Position numbers and translations under genes: made by a program. The notes under the pieces were generated by a model. The model searched no databases. It was not told the DNA's origin and saw nothing but the letters and a program-made list of their open reading frames with translations. Shown piece after piece: positions 44,365-54,172 of a DNA stretch of 64,000 bases. The DNA is from UBA5536 sp964592595 (GTDB lineage Bacteria; Bacteroidota; Bacteroidia; Bacteroidales; F082), in contig CAZQFH010000018.1 in NCBI GenBank assembly GCA_964592595.1, positions 1 through 64,000 of the forward strand, in the 5' to 3' direction. Each line of letters opens with the position of its first letter. Position 1 is the stretch's first letter.

Positions 44365-45507
44365 CTATTTGTTAAGTTCTTCCAATTTATCAGCCATATT
44401 GAAGCGTGAGTAGATTGATTTCAATACTGCAATTGTTTCATCATTACCGGGTTGCAACTCGTTGGCTTTTTCGAGATGAGGCAAGGCTTTTTTGATAATA
44501 GCATTTGCTTCCTCAGTTAACTTTTCATATTCCTTGGTGGCATCCAAAGGCAAGTCGTTAGCTTTTACCTGGAGTTGATTACTCTGATTAATGTATAATG
44601 CTCCAAGGTTATAAATCGCATCATAATAATCCGGATTGATTGCTATCGCTTTGCCATAATAAAGCTCTGCTGAATCCATGTCAAACATCTCATCATTGGT
44701 TTCATCACCATAGATTGTTCCCAAAACGAAGAAAATAGAATAATTTTCCGGGTCTTTTTCAACCAGTAATTTTAAATCATCCACTACTTTAGCGCCTTCT
44801 CCAATTGCCAAATAAGCGTTTATTTCTTCAAGCATCAAACCGGCATCATCAGGGTATTTTTCACGACTTGTCTTGAGCGTTTCAAACATCGCATCCATAT
44901 TTCCCAGACTTCTGTGAGCTGAGGCCATGTTTTTGTAAACATCAGCCTCTTCGAAACCCAAGCTTAATAATTCCTGATAATAATTCAGTGATTGCTCAAA
45001 TTGCTCTCCCCTTACAGATGAAAGAGCAGCATTTAACAAGGCAAGTGTATCTACTTTGTTAACATATTTACCCACATCATAAGATTTCTTGAATTTACTT
45101 GAAGCGTCAACAAATTCACCCGCATTAAAATTATCTACACCATATGCAAAATACTGTTGCCCAATAGCTTCTATCCTGGGGTCAATATCATCGGCCCTTT
45201 TCAGCTTATCTTCCGGGTCAAGCTCTAACGCTCTCAAAAATGACTCTAAACTCTTATCCAATGCATTATCATCCAAGCTTTTAAAATCTTCCGAAAAAAC
45301 CAGATTTAAGTAGATTATACCCCTGTACATCCATGTTTTGGAATCCTCAATAGTTTTAGGATGTTCAACTGCTTTGTCAATGGCTTCTTTTGCTTTATCG
45401 TACTGTCCATTTTTGTTGTACATAAAGGCATTTGTTCTTTCCGATTTTTGGGCAAAAACTGATGAAGCTGTAATCAGCATTGCTACCAGCACTAGTAATC
45501 TTTTCAT
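44365..45507 (-). CDS. Secreted tetratricopeptide repeat protein
   Basis: 380 residues. Signal peptide (about 1-19, ending SSVFAQ) then TPRs across the whole length, for example YDKAKEAIDKAVEHP, SLESFLRALELDP, FEQSLNYYQELLSLGFEEAD and AELYYGKAIAINPDYYDAIY. A periplasmic or outer-membrane-associated scaffold; partners unknown. It is upstream on the minus strand of no other gene and lies 86 bases downstream of gyrA in the same direction. Confidence 0.85.
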   Translation of the reverse strand: MKRLLVLVAMLITASSVFAQKSERTNAFMYNKNGQYDKAKEAIDKAVEHPKTIEDSKTWMYRGIIYLNLVFSEDFKSLDDNALDKSLESFLRALELDPEDKLKRADDIDPRIEAIGQQYFAYGVDNFNAGEFVDASSKFKKSYDVGKYVNKVDTLALLNAALSSVRGEQFEQSLNYYQELLSLGFEEADVYKNMASAHRSLGNMDAMFETLKTSREKYPDDAGLMLEEINAYLAIGEGAKVVDDLKLLVEKDPENYSIFFVLGTIYGDETNDEMFDMDSAELYYGKAIAINPDYYDAIYNLGALYINQSNQLQVKANDLPLDATKEYEKLTEEANAIIKKALPHLEKANELQPGNDETIAVLKSIYSRFNMADKLEELNK

Positions 45508-45593
45508 TTTGTGTCAGTTTTAAAAAGGTTGTAAAGTCAGTAATCTGCTTTATTTATTTCAATAGATTCCCAACTTCATGCCAAAATTAATTA

Positions 45594-48161
45594 TTAGTTA
45601 TTTTCAGGATCAACTTCTGGATTTTCATTAGAAATATCTGATTGATTATCTGCTATTTCCTCATCAACTTCGTCAATTTCGTCAATTTCTTCAATTTCTT
45701 CAATTTCTTCAACTTCTTCAACGGAAACTTTTGCTACGGCAGCAATTTCATCCTGATCACGCAAGTTGATTAACCTTACGCCTTGCGTTGCCCTACCCAT
45801 GATTCGCAGGTTTTCGACAGCAATACGGATAATAATACCTGATTTGTTGATAATCATTAAATCATCACTATCTGTAACATCCTTAATGGCAATTAGATAT
45901 CCTGTTTTTTCGGTTATGTTCAGGGTTTTAACGCCCTTACCTCCCCTATTTGTAACCCTGTAATCATCAAGGCTTGAGCGCTTTCCGTAACCTTTTTCGG
46001 ATACAACTAAAATAGAATTTTCCGGATCGTTGATACAAATCATACCAATAACTTCATCACTTTCAGATGCCAAACGAATTCCAAGAACACCTGAAGCATT
46101 TCTACCCATTGGGCGCACGGTTGATTCGTTGAAACGAATTGCTCTTCCTGATTTGAGTGCTAAAATCACTTCACTCGCTCCGTTGGTCAGTTTTGCTTCC
46201 AGTAGTTCATCTCCTTCTCTGATTGTTATTGCATTGATTCCATTTTGACGCGGACGCGAATAAGCTTCCAGGCTTGTTTTTTTGATCACGCCCTTTTTAG
46301 TGCTTAAAATGATGAAGTTATTCTCGATATATTCTTGATCTTTAAGATTTTGAATATTCATGAAAGTTTTTACTTTATCACTTGGATCAATATTAATCAA
46401 ATTCTGAATTGCTCGTCCTTTGCTTGTTCTGGTTCCTTCAGGGATTTCAAACACCCTAAGCCAGAAACATTTACCGTTCTCGGTGAAGAACAGCATATAA
46501 TTATGGTTTGTAGCAATAAACAAGTGTTCAATAAAGTCTTCTTCTCTCGAATCGGATCCTTTTGAACCTCGTCCTCCCCTGCCTTGTCTGCGATATTCAC
46601 TTAGTGCCGTGCGCTTGATATAGCCCATATGTGAAATCGTTAATACGACAGGTTCATCCGGAATGATATCTTCGATCTTGAAATCTTCGGCAGAATATAC
46701 TACTGTTGATCGCGAAGTATCACCATATTTTTCTTTTATTGCACGAAGTTCGCTTTTGATTATCTCATAACGAAGCTCCTCATTTTCAAGTATTTCTTTA
46801 TAGTGAGCAATCTGCTTCAAGATCGTATCATATTCTTCCCGGATTTTCTGAATTTCGAGACCGGTAAGCCTTTGCAATCTCATATCCAGTATTGCTTTTG
46901 CCTGAATCTCAGTAAGACCAAATTGGCTAATCAAACCATTTCGTGCTTCTTCCGGTGTTTTTGAAGCTTTGATCAACTCGATCACTGCATCGATATTATC
47001 CAGCGCAATAATCAAACCTTCAAGGATATGGGCGCGTTTTTCTGCCTCCCTCAAATCATATTGCGTGCGCCTTACAACAACTTCATGCCTATGTTCAACA
47101 TAGTAATGAATAAGTTCTTTCAAATTTAACGTACGTGGACGCCCTTTAACAAGCGCAATATTATTAACACTGAATGAAGTCTGCAGTGCAGTCATCTGAT
47201 ACAATTTGTTGACCACAACATTTGAAACAGCATCTCTTTTAAGTTCATAAACAATCCTCATTCCCTTTCTGTCGGATTCATCTCTAATATCAGAAATGCC
47301 TTCAATTTTTTTATCATTCACCAGATCGGCTGTCTTCTTGATCATTTCAGCCTTATTAACCTGATACGGTATTGAAGTGGCAATGATCCATTCGCGTCCA
47401 TTGTGATCTTCTATCACTGTTTCGCCGCGCATCATAACGCGTCCTCTTCCGGTTTCAAAAGCATCTTTTACACCTTCGTAGCCATAGATGATACCACCGG
47501 TAGGAAAATCAGGTGCTTTGATATATTGCATCAATTCAGGAATGGTAATATCTCTGTTATCGATGTAGGCAATAGTACCATCTATCACTTCTGAAAGGTT
47601 GTGAGGGGGCATATTAGTAGCCATCCCAACAGCAATTCCGCTGGCACCATTTACGAGTAAATTAGGAATAGCCGATGGCAACACGGTTGGCTCAGTTAAG
47701 GAGTCATCGAAATTAAGTTGAAAATCAACTGTATCCTTATCGATATCAGTGAGCATTTCTTCGGCAATCTTTCGCAATCTTGCTTCGGTATAACGCATCG
47801 CCGCAGGGCTGTCGCCGTCAATAGATCCAAAGTTACCTTGTCCGTCAACTAAAGGGTACCGCAGCGACCACTCCTGAGCCATACGCACCATGGCGTCATA
47901 CACAGAGGAATCTCCATGCGGGTGATACTTACCCAGCACCTCTCCCACTATCCTGGCTGATTTCTTATAACTTCTGTTTGACAGCACACCTAAATCGAGC
48001 ATACCATACAAAACACGCCTGTGAACAGGCTTTAAACCATCTCGCACATCTGGGAGTGCTCGCGAAACAATAACCGACATTGAATAATCAATGTAGGCTG
48101 ATTTCATCTGGTTTTCAATATTGACTTTTACAATTTTTTCTCCTTCAAAAACCTCTTCCAT
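45594..48161 (-). CDS. gyrA: DNA gyrase subunit A
   Basis: 855 residues. Catalytic Tyr124 in MRYTEARL, QGNFGSIDGDSPAAMRY around the quinolone region (Ser of the GDSS stretch in HPHGDSSVYDAM near residue 83), and the GyrA box RQGRGGRGSKG (QxxGG[R/K]G form) at about residue 520. Six blades of the C-terminal beta-pinwheel follow. It ends in an acidic tail of EEI/DEI/DEV repeats (from about residue 810) encoded by a 9-base minisatellite. With GyrB it introduces negative supercoils. It is divergent from clpC. Confidence 0.97.
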   Translation of the reverse strand: MEEVFEGEKIVKVNIENQMKSAYIDYSMSVIVSRALPDVRDGLKPVHRRVLYGMLDLGVLSNRSYKKSARIVGEVLGKYHPHGDSSVYDAMVRMAQEWSLRYPLVDGQGNFGSIDGDSPAAMRYTEARLRKIAEEMLTDIDKDTVDFQLNFDDSLTEPTVLPSAIPNLLVNGASGIAVGMATNMPPHNLSEVIDGTIAYIDNRDITIPELMQYIKAPDFPTGGIIYGYEGVKDAFETGRGRVMMRGETVIEDHNGREWIIATSIPYQVNKAEMIKKTADLVNDKKIEGISDIRDESDRKGMRIVYELKRDAVSNVVVNKLYQMTALQTSFSVNNIALVKGRPRTLNLKELIHYYVEHRHEVVVRRTQYDLREAEKRAHILEGLIIALDNIDAVIELIKASKTPEEARNGLISQFGLTEIQAKAILDMRLQRLTGLEIQKIREEYDTILKQIAHYKEILENEELRYEIIKSELRAIKEKYGDTSRSTVVYSAEDFKIEDIIPDEPVVLTISHMGYIKRTALSEYRRQGRGGRGSKGSDSREEDFIEHLFIATNHNYMLFFTENGKCFWLRVFEIPEGTRTSKGRAIQNLINIDPSDKVKTFMNIQNLKDQEYIENNFIILSTKKGVIKKTSLEAYSRPRQNGINAITIREGDELLEAKLTNGASEVILALKSGRAIRFNESTVRPMGRNASGVLGIRLASESDEVIGMICINDPENSILVVSEKGYGKRSSLDDYRVTNRGGKGVKTLNITEKTGYLIAIKDVTDSDDLMIINKSGIIIRIAVENLRIMGRATQGVRLINLRDQDEIAAVAKVSVEEVEEIEEIEEIDEIDEVDEEIADNQSDISNENPEVDPENN
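45661..45723 (-). repeat. 9-base minisatellite encoding the GyrA acidic tail
   Basis: Seven consecutive 9-base units (plus-strand consensus TCTTCAATT with G/C/A substitutions), in frame, encode repeated Glu/Asp-Glu-Ile/Val triplets. Copy-number slippage would change tail length without a frameshift. Confidence 0.85.
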
Positions 48162-48304
48162 TCAAGTAAAATTCTTAATTAAGCCTTTTCCTTTTAATAA
48201 GGTTGCAAAAGTACAAAAAAATCGCAGGCCATCATCTTTCAAATTAAATCAATTCAGGAATATTTAAACAGCAGTGTGTTAATATTTTTGTCAGACGAAC
48301 AATG

Positions 48305-48331
48305 TTGGACTGATTATTGTTTCTACTTTTG
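48305..48331 (+). promoter_or_regulatory. Putative clpC promoter
   Basis: TACTTTTG at 48324-48331 matches the -7 TAnnTTTG box, with a TTG at 48305-48307 sixteen bases upstream. The start codon is 82 bases further. It sits in the divergent gyrA-clpC gap. Confidence 0.4.
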
Positions 48332-48413
48332 ATAATTAAAAACAGAACGCATACAAAAACGTCTGTTCTATCGTTCATAGATCATTGATTAGGAAAGAAA
48401 GGAAACAATTTAT

Positions 48414-50957
48414 ATGGATGCAAAATTTTCTCCACGTGTGCGCGATATACTGACTTATAGTCATGAAGAAGCGCTGCGTCTCGGAAATAATTACATTGGC
48501 CTGGAGCATTTGTTCTTAGGTATGGTGCGCGATGGCGAAGGCAAGGCTTTACAAATTCTGAAATACTTCGGAATTGACCTTGAAATATTCCGTCGTAGAA
48601 TTGAAGAAGCTATAAAATCGCCCGAAACAAGTCATAAAGAACTGACTAACATTCCTTTAATTAAACAAACAGAACGTGCGTTAAAATTCACATACATCAT
48701 TGCCAAAGAATATAAAAGCGATCTGATTAAAACTGAGCACCTGTTGTTAGCAATTTTACGTGATAAGAATAATCTTATCACACAGAATCTGGAAAGAGAA
48801 GGCGTTGATTTTATTACCTATAAAAATGAATTAACCTTTATGTACACTGGTGAAGAAAAAGATCGCCGCACCGAAAATCCAAGAGCTGAATTTCCGGGAG
48901 AAGCTGCTGATGATGATGAATTAAGACATTCTGGATCATCTAGCAAAAAAGCTCCTGAAACTAAAAGTAAGACTCCTGTACTTGACAATTTTGGTCGCGA
49001 CCTTACGAAAGCTGCCGAAGAGAAAAGGCTCGATCCTATTGTTGGACGAGAAAAAGAACTGGAAAGAGTAGCACAGGTTTTGAGTCGGCGCAAAAAAAAC
49101 AACCCCATACTTATAGGTGAACCGGGAGTTGGTAAATCAGCTATAGCCGAAGGTTTAGCGCTTCGGATAGTACAGCGCAAAGTTTCAAGAGCTTTGTTTA
49201 ACAAACGCCTTATCATGCTCGATTTGGCTTCGCTTGTAGCCGGCACAAAATACCGCGGACAATTTGAAGAAAGGATGAAGGCTGTGCTGAATGAGCTGGA
49301 AAAAAATCCGGATATCATTCTTTTTATCGACGAAATCCACACGATTGTAGGAGCAGGAAATGCCAGTGGTTCGCTGGATGCCAGCAATATGTTTAAACCT
49401 GCCCTTGCCAGAGGTGAATTACAATGTATTGGAGCAACAACGCTGGATGAATACCGTCAGTATATCGAAAAAGATGGTGCTTTGGAAAGGCGTTTTCAGA
49501 AAATTCTGGTTGATCCAACCACACCTGAAGAGACAGTAGAAATTCTTAATAATATCAAAGAAAGGTATGAAGACCATCACCTTGTAAAATATGACCAGGA
49601 CGCTCTTGAAGCATGTGTAAAGCTTACAAATCGCTATATGTCTGATCGTTATTTGCCCGACAAGGCTATTGATGCATTAGACGAAGCCGGAGCAAGGGTT
49701 CACATCAATAATATCCATGTGCCTGTTGAAATCATTGAACTGGAAAGCCAAATTGAAGAAACGCGTGCCCGTAAAAATCAAGCGATTCAAATCCAAAAAT
49801 TTGAAGAAGCTGCAATGTTTAGAGATAGTGAGCGGAAGCTGATTGATTCACTTGATGCTGCAAAAAAACGTTGGGAAGAAGAATCAAAAATACATCGGGA
49901 GCAGGTAAGTGAGCAGAATGTGGCCGAAGTGGTTGCCATGATGACTGGTGTGCCGGTTCAGCGTATCGCTCAAAATGAAAGCGACCGACTAATTCATATG
50001 GATGTTGAACTGGAAAACACAGTTATTGGTCAAAATGAGGCCATTAAAAAAGTTGTTAAATCTATCAGAAGAAATCGTGCCGGCCTCAAAGATCCAAACA
50101 AGCCAATTGGCACCTTTATTTTCCTTGGGCCAACAGGCGTTGGAAAAACTTATCTTGCTAAAGTTTTGGCAAAATACCTTTTCGACTCCGAAGACGCGCT
50201 TGTTCGTATTGACATGAGTGAATACATGGAAAAATTTGCTGTTTCGCGTTTGGTAGGTGCGCCTCCCGGATATGTTGGTTACGAAGAAGGTGGTCAGCTT
50301 ACCGAAAAAGTAAGACGTAAACCATACAGTATTGTGCTTTTGGATGAAATAGAAAAAGCCCATCCTGATGTCTTTCACCTGTTGCTGCAGGTTTTGGATG
50401 ATGGTGTGCTCACGGATAGTCTTGGCAGACGGGTTGACTTTAAGAATACCATCATAATAATGACCTCCAACATTGGTTCCCGTCAATTAAAAGACTTCGG
50501 ACAAGGTGTTGGATTTAGCACAACTGCCAAGCAAAACACCAAAGCAACTTATGCCACTGGCGTGATTGAAAATGCCTTGAAAAAATCTTTTGCCCCTGAA
50601 TTTTTAAATCGTATTGATGATGTTGTGATATTTGAGCCGCTGCAACGTGAGGCAATTCACAAAATCATTGATATTGAACTCGAACATCTTTACATCAGAA
50701 TAAGTGAGTTGGGCTATAAGCTAAAACTGACAGAAAAAGCAAAAGATTATATTGTTGAAAAAGGCTGGGATGAGCAGTTCGGCGCTAGACCACTAAAAAG
50801 AGCGATTCAGAAATATGTAGAAGATTTGTTGGCAGAAGAAATTATTAAAACAAAGCTCAAAGCCAATGATCAGATAACTGTCGATTTCGATAGTAAAAAG
50901 GAAGAGATAATCATTAAGGTAAAAAACCCTGCTCAAAAAGCTGCAGTTAGTAAATAA
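48414..50957 (+). CDS. clpC: ATP-dependent Clp protease ATP-binding subunit ClpC
   Basis: 847 residues. Clp N-domain with two repeats (about 1-145; SPRVRDILTYSHEEALRLG). AAA1 has Walker A GEPGVGKSAIAE (about 235) and Walker B ILFIDEIHT. A UVR-type middle region (EEAAMFRDSERKL, about 465) follows, then AAA2 with GPTGVGKTYLAK (about 571) and VLLDEIEKAHPD, and a D2-small domain with GARPLKRAIQ. This order is ClpC rather than ClpB, as the long coiled-coil M domain is missing. It unfolds substrates for ClpP. Followed by a strong terminator. Confidence 0.95.
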   Translation: MDAKFSPRVRDILTYSHEEALRLGNNYIGLEHLFLGMVRDGEGKALQILKYFGIDLEIFRRRIEEAIKSPETSHKELTNIPLIKQTERALKFTYIIAKEYKSDLIKTEHLLLAILRDKNNLITQNLEREGVDFITYKNELTFMYTGEEKDRRTENPRAEFPGEAADDDELRHSGSSSKKAPETKSKTPVLDNFGRDLTKAAEEKRLDPIVGREKELERVAQVLSRRKKNNPILIGEPGVGKSAIAEGLALRIVQRKVSRALFNKRLIMLDLASLVAGTKYRGQFEERMKAVLNELEKNPDIILFIDEIHTIVGAGNASGSLDASNMFKPALARGELQCIGATTLDEYRQYIEKDGALERRFQKILVDPTTPEETVEILNNIKERYEDHHLVKYDQDALEACVKLTNRYMSDRYLPDKAIDALDEAGARVHINNIHVPVEIIELESQIEETRARKNQAIQIQKFEEAAMFRDSERKLIDSLDAAKKRWEEESKIHREQVSEQNVAEVVAMMTGVPVQRIAQNESDRLIHMDVELENTVIGQNEAIKKVVKSIRRNRAGLKDPNKPIGTFIFLGPTGVGKTYLAKVLAKYLFDSEDALVRIDMSEYMEKFAVSRLVGAPPGYVGYEEGGQLTEKVRRKPYSIVLLDEIEKAHPDVFHLLLQVLDDGVLTDSLGRRVDFKNTIIIMTSNIGSRQLKDFGQGVGFSTTAKQNTKATYATGVIENALKKSFAPEFLNRIDDVVIFEPLQREAIHKIIDIELEHLYIRISELGYKLKLTEKAKDYIVEKGWDEQFGARPLKRAIQKYVEDLLAEEIIKTKLKANDQITVDFDSKKEEIIIKVKNPAQKAAVSK

Positions 50958-50980
50958 AAACCTTAATTGCACTCAATAAT

Positions 50981-51016
50981 CAGCCTCATCAGTAAAAAAT
51001 CTGGTGAGGCTGTTTT
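50981..51016 (+). terminator. Terminator of clpC
   Basis: CAGCCTCATCAG and CTGGTGAGGCTG stem with an A-rich loop followed by TTTTG, 24 bases past the stop. Confidence 0.85.
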
Positions 51017-51051
51017 GTATATTACATGGAATCATTGGTTATTTTCGCAGC

Positions 51052-53316
51052 ATGAATCATCCTACTGCAAGATTAATTCACATTAAAGGCCTTGTGCAGG
51101 GTGTAGGTTTTAGACCTTACATCTACCGACAGGCAATGCGCTTTGAGATAAAAGGTTGGGTAGAAAATAATAATGAAGGAGTTACACTTCATGCTGAGGC
51201 AACAACAGCTGCTTTGAAGCTCTTTGAAGAAGCAGTTAAAAATGAGATTCCGGAAGCTGCTAGTATTCGCACATATTTATCAAAAGAAACCAAAGTTTTT
51301 GGATTTGAAGATTTTTCAATTCGAAAAAGCAGCAATTTGTCTGATGCTATCACCGAAGTAAGTCCGGATATCGCTGTGTGCAGTTCGTGCCTCGATGATA
51401 TGAAAACTCAAGCACATCGTATCGACTATCCATTTATTAACTGCACAAATTGTGGTCCGCGATTTACAATTATAAAGGATCTTCCCTACGATCGCTATCA
51501 GACAACCATGCAGGTTTTTTCGCTCTGTGATACATGCGAAAAAGAATATAAAGACATAAGCGACAGACGTTTTCATGCACAACCGGTAGCTTGTAAAAAT
51601 TGTGGACCGGCTTACCAGCTTGAGGATGGCACAAATATTACAAATGGAGCTGTTCTGGCTGCAATGATTGCGCGATACATTGAACAAGGGAAAATTATTG
51701 CACTCAAAGGTATGGGAGGCTATCATTTGATTTGTAATGCCTTAGACGAAAATGTTGTGAAAGAGTTACGCACCCGCAAACAGCGCGATGGCAAACCAAT
51801 GGCAGTAATGCTGGAAGATATTGCAAGGGTTCACAAATACTTTAAAATTGACAAAGAAGAAGCGGTTTTATTAACGAACTGGCGACGTCCGATTGTGCTG
51901 GTTCAAAATAAATTACCACTTGCTGTTTCCGTGAGTCGTTTGCTTTCGCGCACAGGTGTAATTTTGCCTTATATGCCATTGCATCATCAAATTATGGCTT
52001 ACCTCCAGACAGAAGTTATCGTTCTGACAAGCGGAAATCTTTCTGAAGCACCAGTGATTATCAACGATGATGAGGCTAAAACAAATCTCAACAAAATAGC
52101 AGATCACATTATTACCTACAACAGAGAAATTTACAACCGGGCAGATGATTCTGTTGCTTTTGTTGTAAATCAAAAAGCCCGGTTAATACGAAGATCAAGA
52201 GGGTATACCCCTCAACCTATTTCCCTACACCTTAACGCAGAAGGCATTTTTGCTGCCGGAGCTGAATTGGTCAACACTTTTGCAATTGGAAAAGGTCAGC
52301 AAGCTATTTTGAGTCAACATATCGGAGATCTTAAAAATTTAGAAACATTGTCGTTTTATGAGGAAGCATTTGAGCGTTTTAAACGGCTTTTCCGTTTTAA
52401 ACCCGAGCTAATGGTTTGCGATTTACATCCCGATTATTTATCCACCCGTTTCGCAATGGAAAGTGGCCTCAAAGTCGTTCAGGTTCAACACCATCATGCG
52501 CATATCGCTTCCTGTATGGCAGAACATTCACTCGATGAAAAAGTAATTGGTATTGCCCTTGATGGAACTGGCTTAGGAACCGATAACACCATCTGGGGCG
52601 GAGAGTTTTTAGTTGCTGATTTGAATGATTTCTACAGAGCATATCTTTACGATCCTATACCCCTTCCGGGAGGCGATTTGGTAACCAAACAACCTTGGCG
52701 GACAGCTTTTTCATACCTCTATCATTATTTCGGACTACCAGTTTTTATTGAAGAAGCAGCTAAAAATCTTCTGCCAGACGAAAAACAATTGCCATTGCTC
52801 ATGCAAATGATTGATCAACAGATAAACAGTCCATTAAGTTCCGGAGCCGGTCGCTTGTTTGATGCTGTTTCAGCACTTTTGGGTATTTGTCGCGAAAGTA
52901 GTTTTCATGCTGAGGCACCCATGCGACTGGAAGCTATCCTCAATCCGAAATGCAAGGGAAAATATCTTTTTGAACTAGAGGGTCAGAAAATCTCTTTCAG
53001 AAAACTTTTTCACCAAATCTTACAGGATATCAATCTGAAAGCTAATCCTGGAGATATTTCAGCAAAATTTCATAACACATTGATAGCTATTAATTTACAT
53101 ATCTCCAAGCTGTTGCGTGAGGAAACAGGAATTAACAAAGTAGTCCTCTCAGGAGGAAGTTTTCAAAATGCCTATTTACTGAAACATACGGAACAAATAC
53201 TTATTAATCAAGGCTTTGAAGTTTACAGTCAGGAGCAAGTACCCTCAAATGATGGCGGAATTGCACTTGGACAGCTCGCTATTGCAGCAAAAAGGAAACA
53301 ACTCAACATCTTTTAA
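51052..53316 (+). CDS. hypF: Carbamoyltransferase HypF ([NiFe]-hydrogenase maturation)
   Basis: 754 residues from the ATG at 51052; the longer frame would start inside the clpC terminator. Acylphosphatase domain (about 5-92; GLVQGVGFRPYIYRQA). Two zinc-finger pairs (CSSCLDD...CTNCGPRF and CDTCEKEY...CKNCGPAY). YrdC-like domain (about 200-380; KGMGGYHLICNA, RKQRDGKPMAVML, LTSGNLSEAP). Kae1-like domain with metal motif HHHAHIASCMAEH and GIALDGTGLGTDN. It makes the thiocarboxamide cyanide precursor on HypE for the active-site iron. All domains are intact. No other hyp or hydrogenase genes are in the window, but a nickel-type permease follows. Confidence 0.95.
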   Translation: MNHPTARLIHIKGLVQGVGFRPYIYRQAMRFEIKGWVENNNEGVTLHAEATTAALKLFEEAVKNEIPEAASIRTYLSKETKVFGFEDFSIRKSSNLSDAITEVSPDIAVCSSCLDDMKTQAHRIDYPFINCTNCGPRFTIIKDLPYDRYQTTMQVFSLCDTCEKEYKDISDRRFHAQPVACKNCGPAYQLEDGTNITNGAVLAAMIARYIEQGKIIALKGMGGYHLICNALDENVVKELRTRKQRDGKPMAVMLEDIARVHKYFKIDKEEAVLLTNWRRPIVLVQNKLPLAVSVSRLLSRTGVILPYMPLHHQIMAYLQTEVIVLTSGNLSEAPVIINDDEAKTNLNKIADHIITYNREIYNRADDSVAFVVNQKARLIRRSRGYTPQPISLHLNAEGIFAAGAELVNTFAIGKGQQAILSQHIGDLKNLETLSFYEEAFERFKRLFRFKPELMVCDLHPDYLSTRFAMESGLKVVQVQHHHAHIASCMAEHSLDEKVIGIALDGTGLGTDNTIWGGEFLVADLNDFYRAYLYDPIPLPGGDLVTKQPWRTAFSYLYHYFGLPVFIEEAAKNLLPDEKQLPLLMQMIDQQINSPLSSGAGRLFDAVSALLGICRESSFHAEAPMRLEAILNPKCKGKYLFELEGQKISFRKLFHQILQDINLKANPGDISAKFHNTLIAINLHISKLLREETGINKVVLSGGSFQNAYLLKHTEQILINQGFEVYSQEQVPSNDGGIALGQLAIAAKRKQLNIF

Positions 53317-53355
53317 TGATTAACTAATTTAGAATTGTTCTTGACTTACAAGCCA

Positions 53356-53384
53356 TTGAATTATAAACTTTAGCGCTATTTTTG
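53356..53384 (+). promoter_or_regulatory. Putative promoter of the NicO-type transporter gene
   Basis: TTG at 53356-53358, an 18-base spacer, and TATTTTTG at 53377-53384, 18 bases ahead of the ATG. This is the best full match to the Bacteroidota promoter (TTG / TAnnTTTG) I found. Confidence 0.6.
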
Positions 53385-53401
53385 TTGCAAATCCATTTCA
53401 G

Positions 53402-54169
53402 ATGATAGATAATTTGATTTCCATTCTGTTACATGCTGATCATCAGCATCATTATCCAGTTTCAGCACCATTTTTAATTGGTTTGTTTGCCAGCGTTATG
53501 CACGTTGTATCAGGACCGGATCATTTAGCAGCTGTTACACCTCTTGCCATCGAAAACAAATTAAAGTCGTGGGCTATTGGTTTGAGCTGGGGATTAGGTC
53601 ATACTTTTGGTATGTTGTTAATTGGCGTGCTTTTTATCTTTTTTAAAAATTATTTACCAGTTGATGCCATTTCAGCTTATAGTGAAATGCTGGTTGGTAT
53701 AGTCCTCATTGGAATTGGTTTGTGGGCATTCTGGCGGATTTTTGTCAGTTCAAATACAACACATGCTCATCCTCATAGCCACACCGATGAGCAAGGAGAG
53801 GTTTTTACGCATGTACATGAACATATGCATCCAGCTCAAAATCAACATCTACATAAGCATCCCAAAAAAATCAGGCAAAATGTTTTCTCAGCGCTGATAA
53901 TTGGATTAATCCACGGATTAGCAGGTGTTTCACATTTATTAGGAGTATTGCCAACTCTTGCCTTTCCTTCAAATGTAGATTCAACGCTTTATCTTACTGG
54001 TTTTGGTATCGGAACGATTGTAGCCATGGTAGTTTTTTCCTTTTTGCTTGGGTTTGTCTCCTATCAGTCAAGTGAAAAAGCCAAACCTATTATTTTTAAA
54101 ACAATTCAATTCACAGGTGCTTTTGCTTCGCTTGCAGTTGGCGTTTATTGGATTGCATTAACATTTTAA
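53402..54169 (+). CDS. NicO/UreH-type nickel or cobalt permease
   Basis: 255 residues with about six helices. The first core helix has HVVSGPDHLAAVTPLAI, the HX(4-5)DH metal motif of nickel/cobalt permeases, and helix 2 has GLSWGLGHTFGM. A cytoplasmic or periplasmic loop (about 118-155) is rich in His (HAHPHSHTDE, HVHEHMHPAQNQHLHKHP), and a second motif GLIHGLAGVSHLLG begins the second half. The N-terminus also has HADHQHHYP. It probably imports or exports Ni(II) or Co(II). Placement after hypF favours nickel supply for hydrogenase. Confidence 0.8.
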   Translation: MIDNLISILLHADHQHHYPVSAPFLIGLFASVMHVVSGPDHLAAVTPLAIENKLKSWAIGLSWGLGHTFGMLLIGVLFIFFKNYLPVDAISAYSEMLVGIVLIGIGLWAFWRIFVSSNTTHAHPHSHTDEQGEVFTHVHEHMHPAQNQHLHKHPKKIRQNVFSALIIGLIHGLAGVSHLLGVLPTLAFPSNVDSTLYLTGFGIGTIVAMVVFSFLLGFVSYQSSEKAKPIIFKTIQFTGAFASLAVGVYWIALTF

Positions 54170-54172
54170 TCC

